A DNA stretch of 64,000 nt from Methylobacterium amylolyticum (GCF_030700245.1 NZ_JAUYZI010000003.1:62001-126000); one strand, 5' to 3'. Positions 17,416 through 25,818 are shown, counted from the first letter of the stretch. Numbers and translations: made by a program. Notes: generated from the sequence alone by a model not told the origin.

Positions 17416-17455
17416 GATCTCGCGGGCGCCCCCGGAGATCCGGGGACGCGGGATC
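17416..17455 (+). terminator. Structured region / possible terminator after the GT4 gene
   Basis: Outer arms 17416-17424 and 17447-17455 (one G-U pair) enclose a perfect 6-bp inner stem (17430-17435 with 17440-17445). No T-tract follows. The 316 bases from 17392 to 17707 otherwise hold only this structure and the phasin promoter; I see no gene. Confidence 0.4.
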
Positions 17456-17617
17456 ACCGCCCTATTGCGGGTTCCAGCGGTCAGATCTCTCTAGGGCCGG
17501 CGCCAAGCCAGGGCGTTCTCGCCCGTGATCTGCGGGCGCGCTGCTCACGACTGTGTGAGACTGAACACCCATCCACCAAATCAGCCTCCGGCGAGGAACC
17601 GACGTCGAAATGGGCTA

Positions 17618-17646
17618 TTGACATCCATTTTGCGCTGCAACATAAC
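17618..17646 (+). promoter_or_regulatory. Sigma-70-type promoter of the phasin gene
   Basis: A perfect TTGACA (17618-17623) is followed after 17 bases by CATAAC (17641-17646), in a locally AT-rich stretch. The start codon is 62 bases further on, after a purine-rich AGGAGA at about 17697. This is the clearest housekeeping promoter I found in the window. Confidence 0.6.
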
Positions 17647-17707
17647 GGCCGGCGTCACCTCAGGGCGCTCGATCGCGCCCGGCAACGAAACCGTTCAGGA
17701 GACCGCC

Positions 17708-18061
17708 ATGCAGACCCCGAACTTCGAGATCCCGGCCGAGATGCGCGACTTCGCCGAGAAGAGCGTCGATCAGGCCCGCACGGCCGTCGGCACCATGATG
17801 GCGAACGCCATCAAGGCCGCTGAGCAGGTCCAGACCAACAGCCAGACCTTCCAGTCGACCCTGGGTGCCGCGGTGGCCAAGGGCCTCGACCACGCCCAGA
17901 CCAACGCCAACGCCACGTTCGATTTCGCCCAGAAGCTCGTCCGCACCAAGGACCTGCGCGAGGCGTTCGAGCTGCAGTCGGACTTCGTCCGCAGCCAGTT
18001 CGCCGCCCTCCAGGCCCAGGCCAAGGACATCGGCAGCCTCGCCCAGAACGCCGCGCGCTGA
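17708..18061 (+). CDS. phaP: Phasin (PHB granule-associated protein)
   Basis: Phasin_2-family protein of 117 residues that coats polyhydroxybutyrate granules. The sequence is entirely helical in character, with FEIPAEMRDFAEKSVDQAR at the start, a central AEQVQTNSQTFQSTLG, and a LREAFELQSDFVRSQFAALQ helix that is typical of the family, ending in the QAKDIGSLAQNAAR stretch. Low hydrophobicity and amphipathic helices fit granule-surface binding. The start at 17708 follows AGGAGACCGCC; upstream in-frame codons to 17525 lie in the promoter region and are rejected. It is followed by an intrinsic terminator, so is transcribed alone. It fits with the PHB depolymerase at 28829. Confidence 0.92.
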   Translation: MQTPNFEIPAEMRDFAEKSVDQARTAVGTMMANAIKAAEQVQTNSQTFQSTLGAAVAKGLDHAQTNANATFDFAQKLVRTKDLREAFELQSDFVRSQFAALQAQAKDIGSLAQNAAR

Positions 18062-18104
18062 GGCGCGCCGCTCCGCATCGGCGGATCGACCTGAGCGGCG
18101 CTCG

Positions 18105-18135
18105 GCCCGGCCCACCGGACCGGGCGCCTTTTTTT
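18105..18135 (+). terminator. Intrinsic terminator of the phasin gene
   Basis: Six-bp GC stem (18105-18110 with 18120-18125), a nine-base loop and a run of seven T at 18129-18135, 44 bases after the phasin stop. The rest of the 306-base gap to the next gene shows nothing recognisable apart from a ribosome-binding site. Confidence 0.8.
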
Positions 18136-18367
18136 CCGCGCCGCGCCCCGTGCGGGCCGGGCGGAATGGCCGTATCCTCGATGTCGCGGAGCCGTGACCC
18201 GACCTGACCGGGCCCGCGGCTTCGAGCCCTTTTCGATGCGCTCCCGCGCGCCGAACCGGCATGAGCCGCGGCGGGGAGCGCTCCAGGCCCCGGCCCGCGC
18301 CGGCGCGAGCCCTCTTCCGGTCCCCGACGCCCGGGACCGGCACGGGCTGCGATGAGGAGAACGCCCG

Positions 18368-19225
18368 ATGGGAAAGCCGCGTCGACCGAGAAGCCCGCGC
18401 CCGGCCCTGGCGCCGAACCAGCCCTTCGAGGGGGATCCGCAGACGGAGACCGCCCTGCCGGCCGAGGCCGTCGGCGCGTCGGAGATCGCGCTCCCGCCCG
18501 AGCCTCCGTTCGAGGCCGAGCCGGCCCCTGCCTTCGAGGCGGCGCTGGAGGCGGCGACCGAGGGTGCAACTCACGACGCGCCGGCCGACACGATCCTGCA
18601 CGTCGAGGCCGCCGCCGGGCAGCTCCCCACCGCCGAGCCCGCCCTTCAGGATCCCGCCGTTCCGCACGAGGCGGCGTCCGACGCGGTCACGTCCGACGAG
18701 GCGGCGTCCGAGGAGCCGGTCCTGCATGCGGTGGCCGACGACGCGCCGCGGCCTGAGACGGTGGCCGGCGAGCCGACCTTCACCGAGGCGCCGGTCCAAG
18801 AGTCCGCGGTCCAGGAGCCCGTGAGCGACGCTCCGGTCGCCTCCGAGCCCGCCGAAGCACCGGTCGCGGCCGCCGAGCCGGAGCCCGTCGCGCCGCCGGC
18901 CGTCCCGGAGCCGGTCCTGCCCGGGATCGCCCCGCTCGCGGCCGCGTTCGCGCCCGATGCCCAGGCCAAGGCCGCGTTCCAGTTCGTGTTCCTGCCGGAG
19001 CCGCCGGACTTCAGCGGCATCTACGCCGCGATCACCCGCTACATGCGCGGCGAGAGCGAGGCCGCGGCCGCCCACATGCGGGCGCTCGGCGAGGCCCGGT
19101 CCCCCGCCGACCTCATCCGGCTCCAGGTCGGCGAGTTCCAGCGGGCCGCAGACGCCTCGCTCACCTGCTGGAGCACCGTCGCCCACAAGGCCGGCTACAG
19201 CTTCAACGGCTTGACCGTCCGCTGA
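18368..19225 (+). CDS. Phasin-like protein with long disordered acidic N-terminus
   Basis: Predicted protein of 285 residues in two parts. Residues 1 to about 195 are Ala/Pro/Glu-rich, nearly without aromatic residues, and clearly intrinsically disordered after a short basic head (MGKPRRPRSPRP). Residues about 205-285 form a helical module (YMRGESEAAAAHMRALGEA, then ADLIRLQVGEFQRAADASL) that resembles the second half of phasin_2 proteins. GAGGAGA lies just upstream of the ATG. Its position directly after phaP supports a PHB-granule or related role. The disordered arm might tether the granule to other partners, for example the nucleoid, but this is inference. Base composition matches neighbours. 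Confidence 0.7.
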   Translation: MGKPRRPRSPRPALAPNQPFEGDPQTETALPAEAVGASEIALPPEPPFEAEPAPAFEAALEAATEGATHDAPADTILHVEAAAGQLPTAEPALQDPAVPHEAASDAVTSDEAASEEPVLHAVADDAPRPETVAGEPTFTEAPVQESAVQEPVSDAPVASEPAEAPVAAAEPEPVAPPAVPEPVLPGIAPLAAAFAPDAQAKAAFQFVFLPEPPDFSGIYAAITRYMRGESEAAAAHMRALGEARSPADLIRLQVGEFQRAADASLTCWSTVAHKAGYSFNGLTVR

Positions 19226-19434
19226 GGCGGTCACCGCGTCCCGCCCGGGCGAGTCCCAGTGCGGGGCGACCGGCGGGGCGTCGTTCCGGGGAGCCGGCAC
19301 GGCGCCCCGCGCGCGTCCGGCCCCTGTCGCGCCCGGGCCACAACGCGGACCGGATCGAACCGGACGCGGTAAACTCCGGTTAACCCTGTCGGTCCTATGA
19401 CGTAACCGAGGGCACGGGAAACGACACCGGACCG

Positions 19435-20715
19435 ATGCCGAGCCGCGCGCACCTGATCCGCTCCGCCTGTATCGGCCTCGGTCTCGCCCTGGCCACCCTG
19501 TGCGCCGCGCCGTCGCGCGCGCAGGACGGGGTGAAGGCCGAGCATCGCGGCGAGGCGCCCGCCGTGGCCATCGCCGCCGAGCTGACCGGCCAGCCGGGCG
19601 GCAGCCGCCTGACCCTGGTGCTGTCGAAGGCGATCGAGGCGCGCGCCTTCGTGATGGAGCGGCCCGACCGGGCGGTGATCGACCTGCCCGAGGTCAACTT
19701 CCAGCTCGACGCCGAGACCGGGCGCCGCCGCGACGGCCTCGTCCAATCCTTCCGCTACGGCCTGTTCGCCCCCGGGCGCTCGCGCATCGTGATCGACCTC
19801 GCCGCGCCCGCGACCGTCGGCCGGATCGAGACCGCGACGCGGCCCCGCGACGGCGCGGTGGTGCTGACGATCCCGCTCCAGCGCGTCGACCGCGACGCCT
19901 TCCGCAAGGCCGCGGCGGTGAGCGATCCCGCGCCGGCGCAGGCGCGGGCCCCCGCCGCCGAACCGTCCGACCAGCGCCCGCTGATCGTCGTCGATGCCGG
20001 GCACGGCGGCACCGATCCCGGGGCGATCGCCGCGGGCGGCGTGTTCGAGAAGGACATCGTGTTCGGCTTCGCCCAGGACCTCGCCGACAAGCTCCGGGCC
20101 GCCGGCCGCTACCGGGTGCAGATGACCCGGGACCGGGACGTGTTCGTGCCGCTCGGCGAGCGGGTGCGCATCGCCCGGGACGCCAAGGCGGACCTGTTCG
20201 TCTCGATCCACGCGGACTCGATCTCGGCGGCGCCGCAGGTGCGGGGGGCGACGATCTACACGGGCTCGGAGAAGGCCACCGACGCCGAATCCGCCAAGCT
20301 TGCCGAGCGCGAGAACCGGGCCGACGCCGCCGCGGGCGCGGACACCGCCGAGGCGCCCCCGGACATCGCCGACATCCTCCAGGAGCTGACCCTGCGCGAG
20401 ACCCGCGGCTTCTCGGCGGGCTTCGCGCGCAACCTGATGAAGCAGCTCAGTCCGGTGATCGAGATGAGCGTCAAGCCCCACCGCGAGGCGGGCTTCAAGG
20501 TGCTGCGCTCGCCGGACGTGCCGAGCGTGCTGGTGGAACTCGGCTACCTGTCGAGCAAGCGCGACCTCGAAATGCTCCAGAACCCCGAGTGGCGCGCCGG
20601 GGTGACCGGCTCGATGGCCAAGGCGATCGACCTGTTCTTTGCCGGCCGCGCCACCCTCGGGCGGCCCGCCTCCGGCACCCGGCGGGCGGCGGCCATCGCC
20701 CCAGTTTCACCATAG
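19435..20715 (+). CDS. amiC: N-acetylmuramoyl-L-alanine amidase with AMIN domain
   Basis: Periplasmic zinc amidase of 426 residues that cleaves the amide bond between muramic acid and the stem peptide during cell separation. A signal peptide (about residues 1-27, ending PSRA) is followed by an AMIN targeting domain (about 40-130: LTLVLSKAIEARAF, then FRYGLFAPGRSRIVIDL). An Amidase_3 domain follows from about 180: VVDAGHGGTDPGA with the first zinc His, a Glu in the VFEKDIVF region, SIHADS with the second His, and VLVELGYLSS with the catalytic Glu. A linker and a 60-residue insert (about 280-315) are typical of the AmiC class. It precedes the PBP1A gene, 166 bases upstream, a common arrangement in alphaproteobacteria. 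Confidence 0.92.
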   Translation: MPSRAHLIRSACIGLGLALATLCAAPSRAQDGVKAEHRGEAPAVAIAAELTGQPGGSRLTLVLSKAIEARAFVMERPDRAVIDLPEVNFQLDAETGRRRDGLVQSFRYGLFAPGRSRIVIDLAAPATVGRIETATRPRDGAVVLTIPLQRVDRDAFRKAAAVSDPAPAQARAPAAEPSDQRPLIVVDAGHGGTDPGAIAAGGVFEKDIVFGFAQDLADKLRAAGRYRVQMTRDRDVFVPLGERVRIARDAKADLFVSIHADSISAAPQVRGATIYTGSEKATDAESAKLAERENRADAAAGADTAEAPPDIADILQELTLRETRGFSAGFARNLMKQLSPVIEMSVKPHREAGFKVLRSPDVPSVLVELGYLSSKRDLEMLQNPEWRAGVTGSMAKAIDLFFAGRATLGRPASGTRRAAAIAPVSP

Positions 20716-20881
20716 ATCCGGTGTCGATACGGGGCGTCCGAACGCCCCGTCCATCGACGCCGCAGGACGGTATCCGACGGGGCTCCGAGAGGCGCGTCCG
20801 GGGCCGCCCAGCGTCGCGGGCTCCTGAGCCGGACGGGCCCCACCGGCCGCGCGGCCGGGCCAGCGACGAGCGGAACACCGG

Positions 20882-23305
20882 ATGCGTCTGATCCTTCGTT
20901 TCTTCGGGATCCTGTTCAGTGCCGCCGCGGTGCTGTTCATGGTCGCCGCCGCGGCCGGAGGGTACTTCTACTGGAAGTACAGCCAGGACCTGCCGGACCA
21001 CGCCGCGCTCGCCAACTACGAGCCGCCGGTGATGACCCGCATCCACGCCGCGGACGGCTCTCTGCTCGCCGAGTACGCCCGCGAGCGCCGGCTCTACCTG
21101 CCGATCCAGGCGATGCCGAAGGTCGTGGTCGCCGCCTTCCTCTCGGCGGAGGACAAGAACTTCTACAAGCACGGCGGCATCGATCCCGAGGGCATCGTGC
21201 GCGCGGTGCTGACCAACGCCAAGAGCGGCAAGAAGCAGGGCGCCTCGACCATCACCCAGCAGGTCGCCAAGAACTTCCTGCTGTCGGCCGAGCAGACCTA
21301 CGACCGCAAGATCAAGGAGGCGCTGATCGCGCTCCGGATCGAGGCCGCATACTCGAAGGACAAGATCCTCGAGCTGTACCTCAACGAGATCTTCCTCGGC
21401 ACCATCGTGCCGGGCCGCAACCTGCACGGGGTGGCCGCGGCCGCGCTCGACTACTTCGGCAAGTCGGTCCACGAGCTGACCATCAACGAGGCGGCCTACC
21501 TCGCCGCGCTGCCGAAGGGGCCGAACAACTACCACCCCTACCGCAAGACCCAGGCGGCGCTCGACCGGCGCAACGAGATCATCCGCCTGATGCGCGAGAA
21601 CGGCTACATCACCCGCGAGGAGGAGGAGAACGCCAGGAAGCAGCCGCTCGGCGTGAACCCCCGCGTCGCCTTCCCGAACGCCGCCAACGCCAACTACTTC
21701 ACCGAGGAGGTCCGCCGCGAGATCTCCGAGCGCTACGGCGAGAAGAAGCTCTACGAGGGCGGCCTCTCGGTGCGCTCGACACTCGACCCGAAGATGCAGG
21801 GCTGGGCGCGCAAGGCGCTCATCGACGGCCTCGTGCGCTACGACCAGTCGCACGGCTGGCGCGGGCCGGTCGCCCGCGTGGACCTCACGGGCCGCGACTG
21901 GGGCATGGCCGCGGTCGAGGTGCCGGCGCTCGGCGACGTGGCGCCCTGGCGGCTCGCGGTGGTGCTCGGCACCACGGGCGCCGGCGTCCAGGTCGGCCTC
22001 CAGCCCAAGCGCGAGGTCGGCGGCCAGATCTCCAAGGACCGCGACACCGGCGTGATCCCCCCCGAGGGCATGCGCTGGGCCGGCCGGCCGAACCTCCGCC
22101 CCGGGGACATGGTCTACGTCGAGGCGATGGACGGCGGCCGCGGCCAGTTCCGCCTGCGCCAGAAGCCCGAGGTCTCCGGCGCCATCGTCGCCATGGACCC
22201 CAACACCGGCCGCGTGCACGCGATGGTCGGCGGCTTCTCCTACGACGAGTCCGAGTTCAACCGCGCCACCCAGGCGATGCGCCAGCCCGGCTCGTCGTTC
22301 AAGCCGATCGTCTACTCGGCGGCGCTGGACAACGGCTACACCCCCTCGTCGATCGTGCAGGACTCGGCCATCACCATCGAGGCCGGCCCGGGCCAGGAGG
22401 CCTGGACCCCGTCGAACTACGACGGCAAGGCCGGCGGCCCGCACACCCTGCGCTACGGGATCGAGCACTCCAAGAACCTGATGACGGTGCGGCTCGCCAA
22501 GGACGTCGGCATGCCGCTCATCGCCGAGTACGCCCGCCGGTTCGGCGTCTACGACGACCTGCTGCCGGTGCTGCCGATGTCGCTCGGCGCGGGCGAGACG
22601 ACGGTGATGCGCATGGTCACCGCCTACTCGATGCTCGCCAACGGCGGCCGGCGCATCCGCCCGACGCTGATCGACCGGATCCAGGACCGCACCGGCGAGA
22701 CGATCTATCGGCACGACAACCGCAAGTGCATCGGCTGCGACGCCGAGAAGTGGTCGGGCCAGGACGAGCCGAAGCTGGTCGACGATTCCGAGCAGGTGCT
22801 CGATCCGCTGACTGCCTACCAGATGGTCTCGATCATGGAGGGCGTCGTCCAGCGCGGCACCGCCACGATCCTCAAGCAGATCGGCAAGCCGCTGGCCGGC
22901 AAGACCGGCACGACGAACGACGCCAAGGACGCGTGGTTCGTGGGCTTCTCGCCGGACATGGCGGTCGGGATCTATATCGGCTTCGACAAGCCGCGCTCGC
23001 TCGGCGACCGCGCCACCGGCGGCGGCCTCGCCGCGCCGATCGCCCTCGACTTCCTGAAGGTCGCCCTCAAGGACAAGCCGCCGACGCCGTTCCGCGTGCC
23101 CCCGGGGATCAAGCTGATCCGCGTCAACCTGGGCTCCGGCACCCGCGCCGGCTCGGGCGAGGGCGGCGGCACCATCCTCGAAGCGTTCAAGCCCGGCACC
23201 GCGCCGCCCGACGGCTACGTCGCCCCGGCGGGCGGGCAGGCGGCGGCTCCCGCCGCGGCGCCGGCCGATGCCGGCCGGGCCGCCCAGGCCGGCGGCGTGT
23301 ACTGA
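20882..23305 (+). CDS. mrcA: Penicillin-binding protein 1A (bifunctional transglycosylase/transpeptidase)
   Basis: Class A PBP of 807 residues. One membrane anchor lies at about residues 7-30. The GT51 glycosyltransferase domain has EDKNFYKHGGID with the catalytic Glu, GASTITQQVAKNF, and KDKILELYLNEIFLG. A linker/OB-like region spans about 310-420. The transpeptidase has the SxxK motif SSFK with Ser471, SKN in EHSKNLM, and KTGTT in the final third. The C-terminus after about 750 is an Ala/Pro/Gly-rich tail. It polymerises and crosslinks peptidoglycan in the periplasm and probably acts with the amidase encoded just before it. The gene ends with a 12-bp hairpin. Confidence 0.95.
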   Translation: MRLILRFFGILFSAAAVLFMVAAAAGGYFYWKYSQDLPDHAALANYEPPVMTRIHAADGSLLAEYARERRLYLPIQAMPKVVVAAFLSAEDKNFYKHGGIDPEGIVRAVLTNAKSGKKQGASTITQQVAKNFLLSAEQTYDRKIKEALIALRIEAAYSKDKILELYLNEIFLGTIVPGRNLHGVAAAALDYFGKSVHELTINEAAYLAALPKGPNNYHPYRKTQAALDRRNEIIRLMRENGYITREEEENARKQPLGVNPRVAFPNAANANYFTEEVRREISERYGEKKLYEGGLSVRSTLDPKMQGWARKALIDGLVRYDQSHGWRGPVARVDLTGRDWGMAAVEVPALGDVAPWRLAVVLGTTGAGVQVGLQPKREVGGQISKDRDTGVIPPEGMRWAGRPNLRPGDMVYVEAMDGGRGQFRLRQKPEVSGAIVAMDPNTGRVHAMVGGFSYDESEFNRATQAMRQPGSSFKPIVYSAALDNGYTPSSIVQDSAITIEAGPGQEAWTPSNYDGKAGGPHTLRYGIEHSKNLMTVRLAKDVGMPLIAEYARRFGVYDDLLPVLPMSLGAGETTVMRMVTAYSMLANGGRRIRPTLIDRIQDRTGETIYRHDNRKCIGCDAEKWSGQDEPKLVDDSEQVLDPLTAYQMVSIMEGVVQRGTATILKQIGKPLAGKTGTTNDAKDAWFVGFSPDMAVGIYIGFDKPRSLGDRATGGGLAAPIALDFLKVALKDKPPTPFRVPPGIKLIRVNLGSGTRAGSGEGGGTILEAFKPGTAPPDGYVAPAGGQAAAPAAAPADAGRAAQAGGVY

Positions 23306-23313
23306 TCCCGGTC

Positions 23314-23343
23314 GCGCCGGGCGGGTGCAGGCCCGCCCGGCGC
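23314..23343 (+). terminator. Terminator-like hairpin after mrcA
   Basis: Perfect 12-bp GC stem (23314-23325 with 23332-23343) and a six-base loop beginning eight bases after the mrcA stop. No T-tract. Confidence 0.5.
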
Positions 23344-23439
23344 TGACACGGCGGCGCGCCCGGCTCGGGAGCGTGCATCCGAGCACGTCCGCCGCGACGG
23401 AATCGGTTCAGGATGAGCCCGCTCGAGGAGGTTCCATCC

Positions 23440-24330
23440 ATGGCCGACATCGCCCCTTCCGATTCCGAGAAGCTCGTCCGCTTCGCGCTGTTCCAGGAAC
23501 GCACCAACCCGGGCGGCATCGGCAACGAGTGCACGCACTTCGTCTACGCCGGGCTGCTGGAGATCAGGGCGTTGGACGGGATGGTCCGGAAGGACCCCCA
23601 GGTCGCGACCGACAACAACGCCGCCGCCCTGAGATGGGGCCGGAAGGTCGACGCCGCCGAGGCGATTCCCGGGGACGTCGTCCAGTACCGCGACCAGAAG
23701 GCCAGCATCGTGGTCTACTCGTCGCTCGTGGGCAGCGGCAACCTCTACGCCGCCTCGCGGATGCGCGGCCCGCAGCACACCGCGATCACCTACACGCGGC
23801 CGTATCAGGGCGACCTCATCGAGTTCGAGTGCCACCTCTCGAACGACGGGCCGGATCAGGCGAGCTACACGAAGATGCAGGTCCGCGAGAACCGCGTCTT
23901 CGTCGAGTCCTACGCCATCGAGATAGGCGAGGCGGCGCTCAATCAGCCGTCGAGTCTGATGACCTACATCCGCAACACCGGCGGAACCCCCGAGGCGCTG
24001 TTCCGGGCGGTCAACTGGGGCGCGCTGCGCCAGAACTTCACGCCGTCGGCGGCGCGGCTGGCGGAGATCCGGCGGTCGATCAAGGCCGGCCAGACACCCG
24101 CGGGCGTGGGCATCTTCTTCGAGGTGGTCGTGACGGGATCGACGACCTTCTACCGGCCGCAGATCAGCAATGAGCGCCGCACGATGGCGCCCGCCGCCCT
24201 CCAGGCCGAGAAGGCCAAGGTGGTCGACCGGATGAAGAAGACCGGCCGCAAGGGATCCGCGGCGACCGGCGATTCGAAGACGGATCGCATCGCGGCGGGA
24301 AGCTTCAACTGGGAGTTCCGGGACCAGTGA
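23440..24330 (+). CDS. Unrecognised protein with NlpC/CHAP-like cysteine-peptidase signature
   Basis: Predicted soluble protein of 296 residues. I do not recognise the family as a whole. Residues 25-120 carry an ordered set of elements reminiscent of papain-like NlpC/P60 or CHAP amidases: Cys31 in NECTHFVYAGL, the AIPGDVVQYRD turn at about 75-85, and His113 in PQHTAITYTR. Residues 125-230 lack recognisable motifs, and the tail (about 250-296) is basic, with KAKVVDRMKKTGRKG. No signal peptide is visible. The start at 23440 is preceded by GAGGAGG at a good distance, unlike the in-frame ATG at 23413. It lies alone between mrcA and a structured non-coding region, and its amino-acid composition (more Lys, Asn, Thr) differs from its neighbours, hinting at transfer. 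Confidence 0.6.
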   Translation: MADIAPSDSEKLVRFALFQERTNPGGIGNECTHFVYAGLLEIRALDGMVRKDPQVATDNNAAALRWGRKVDAAEAIPGDVVQYRDQKASIVVYSSLVGSGNLYAASRMRGPQHTAITYTRPYQGDLIEFECHLSNDGPDQASYTKMQVRENRVFVESYAIEIGEAALNQPSSLMTYIRNTGGTPEALFRAVNWGALRQNFTPSAARLAEIRRSIKAGQTPAGVGIFFEVVVTGSTTFYRPQISNERRTMAPAALQAEKAKVVDRMKKTGRKGSAATGDSKTDRIAAGSFNWEFRDQ

Positions 24331-24358
24331 GCCCGGCCGGATGCGCGAACGCGGCAAG

Positions 24359-24386
24359 AAAAAAGCCGCCCGGTCAGGGGCGGCTT
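24359..24386 (-). terminator. Intrinsic terminator read on the minus strand
   Basis: Perfect 9-bp stem (24363-24371 with 24378-24386) with six A at 24359-24364 on the plus strand, so the U-tract is on minus-strand transcripts. No minus-strand gene lies to its right before purQ's region, so it either ends an unannotated RNA or works as a weak bidirectional terminator for the gene ending at 24330. Confidence 0.55.
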
Positions 24387-24437
24387 ATGAGAGTCGTCAG
24401 GGAGGCATCAAACAGAGTGGACGGAAGGGTCACACTC

Positions 24438-24459
24438 GACATCCAGGAATCTGGATGTC
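24438..24459. repeat. Perfect 9-bp hairpin with GAAT loop
   Basis: Arms 24438-24446 and 24451-24459 are exact reverse complements around a four-base loop, in non-coding DNA. Confidence 0.55.
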
Positions 24460-24478
24460 TTCTTCATGATCTGAAAAC

Positions 24479-24495
24479 GTTAAGGGACCCTTAAC
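24479..24495. promoter_or_regulatory. 17-bp perfect palindrome, candidate operator
   Basis: Eight-base arms (24479-24486 and 24488-24495) around one central base. The single-base centre favours a dimeric protein-binding site over an RNA hairpin. No regulator gene is adjacent. Confidence 0.35.
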
Positions 24496-24615
24496 AGCCA
24501 GTGCCCCCGCCGAATCGCGGCCGGATCCGGGAGGCGTTGCCCCCGAACGCGTTGCGCTCCAGGGCTCCGAACTCGGTTTGACGCAGGCGTGGCAGCGGCG
24601 TTTGCGAGCGGCCCC

Positions 24616-24754
24616 GTCATTCCGGGACTGCGCAGCAGGGCCCGGAATCCAGAACCGCCCGGGCGTGCCAGGCATGGCGTAAGCCTCTGCGCGCAAGACT
24701 CGGCACTGTCGGCGGTTCTGGATTCCGGGCTCGCCTGCGGCGCCCCGGAATGAC
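24616..24754. repeat. Palindromic intergenic repeat element (44-bp imperfect inverted arms)
   Basis: The left arm (24616-24659) and the right arm (24711-24754) are reverse complements at about 38 of 44 positions, and both outer ends read GTCATTCCGGG. A 51-base centre separates them. Elements with these ends are scattered in many copies through rhizobial genomes; copy number here cannot be seen from one window. It has no transposase gene. Confidence 0.75.
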
Positions 24755-24920
24755 GGACTGAGTTTGAGAGAAGAGGTTGCATCCCTCACGGGTTGCAGGT
24801 CGTGAATCCGAGTTCCGAACCTTGCACTGCGCTCGACCGCAGTTGAAATCTCAGATTGATTAACATACCTCAGGTTGGTTTCAGGGCGACGGCTGCCCTG
24901 ACCACCGGAGGGAGGCAAGC

Positions 24921-25103
24921 ATGAGCACGTGCCGCGACAGCAACGGCGATACCTGGGAGATCTACCAGAGTTCGGGCGAATGGCGCTGGCGCCGCATCGC
25001 CGCGAACGGACGGATCGTCGGCGCATCGACCGAGGGGTACACCAACCGCTCGCACTGCATCGAGAACGCGCGCCGCAACGGAATGACCTGCACGCCCGCC
25101 TGA
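24921..25103 (+). CDS. YegP-like DUF1508 small protein
   Basis: Predicted 60-residue protein. WEIYQSSGEWRWRRIAANG, then a GRIVGASTEGYTNRSHCI segment and ENARRNGM match one DUF1508/YegP unit: a beta-beta-alpha module with the W-R-W strand and the GE(G)Y-[ST]N loop. YegP of E. coli has two such units; here there is one. A GGAGGGAGG ribosome-binding site sits eight bases before the ATG. Two extra cysteines (CRDSN, TCTPA) are not part of the family pattern. Function is unknown; the small DUF1508 proteins are cytoplasmic. Confidence 0.8.
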   Translation: MSTCRDSNGDTWEIYQSSGEWRWRRIAANGRIVGASTEGYTNRSHCIENARRNGMTCTPA

Positions 25104-25137
25104 CCCGCGCGGCGGCCCGAGCGCGCTCCGGGCGGGT

Positions 25138-25818
25138 TCAGGCCGCGAGGCTGTCGAACAGGCCGCGACCGCCGGTGCCGCCGATCAGGCCTTCGACGAA
25201 GTTCTCCGGGTGGGGCATCATCCCGAGGACGTTGCGCGCCTCGGAGAAGATCCCGGCGATGGCGTTGAGCGAGCCGTTGCGGTTGGCCTCGACGGTGATC
25301 TTGCCCGAGGCGTCGCAGTAGCGGAACGCCACCCGGCCCTCGCCCTCGACCCGGGCCAGCGTCTCGGGGTCGGCGAAGTAGTTGCCCTCGCCGTGGGCGA
25401 CGCAGACGTCGATCACCTGACCGGCCGTGTAGGCGCTGGTGAAGCGCGTGTCGGTCCGCTCGACCCGCAGGGTCTGGCGGTGGCAGATGAAGCGCCGGTC
25501 GACGTTGCGCATCAGCACGCCCGGCAGCAGCCCGGATTCGCACAGGATCTGGAAGCCGTTGCAGATGCCGAGCACGAGGCCGCCGCGGGCGGCGTGGGCG
25601 CGGACCGCGTCCATCGCGGCGGCGCGGCCGGCGATGGCGCCGCAGCGCAGGTAGTCGCCGTAGGAGAAGCCGCCCGGCAGGACGGCGAGGTCGGTGCTCG
25701 GGGGCAGCGCGCTGTCGGCGTGCCAGACCTTGGTCACGCTGGCGCCGGACAGCCGCAGGGCGCGGACCACGTCCGCCTCGCGGTTCGAGCCCGGGAAGAC
25801 GACGACCGCGGCGCGCAT
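25138..25818 (-). CDS. purQ: Phosphoribosylformylglycinamidine synthase subunit PurQ
   Basis: Glutaminase subunit (226 residues) of the three-component FGAM synthase in purine biosynthesis; it supplies ammonia to PurL. The class I glutamine amidotransferase triad is visible: Cys86 in GICNGFQ, and His/Glu in the MMPHPENFVEG segment near the C-terminus. The N-terminus AAVVVFPGSNREAD is characteristic of PurQ. The ATG shares a base with the purS stop (TGATG), so translation is coupled. PurL is not in the window. Confidence 0.97.
   Translation of the reverse strand: MRAAVVVFPGSNREADVVRALRLSGASVTKVWHADSALPPSTDLAVLPGGFSYGDYLRCGAIAGRAAAMDAVRAHAARGGLVLGICNGFQILCESGLLPGVLMRNVDRRFICHRQTLRVERTDTRFTSAYTAGQVIDVCVAHGEGNYFADPETLARVEGEGRVAFRYCDASGKITVEANRNGSLNAIAGIFSEARNVLGMMPHPENFVEGLIGGTGGRGLFDSLAA

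Larger units (their letters stand above)
24331..24920. other. 590-base non-coding region with several palindromes
   Basis: The region is visibly AT-richer than its surroundings and no reading frame in it looks like a protein. It contains a terminator-like hairpin oriented for the minus strand, a 9-bp hairpin, a 17-bp palindrome and a 139-base inverted-repeat element, listed separately. A minus-strand non-coding transcript ending at the terminator is possible. Confidence 0.6.

Noticed and set aside
24430..25026. Minus-strand frame across the palindromic region, possible gene
   Set aside because: It reads through the inverted repeat and part of the YegP gene and resembles no protein. I kept only the terminator and the palindromes.
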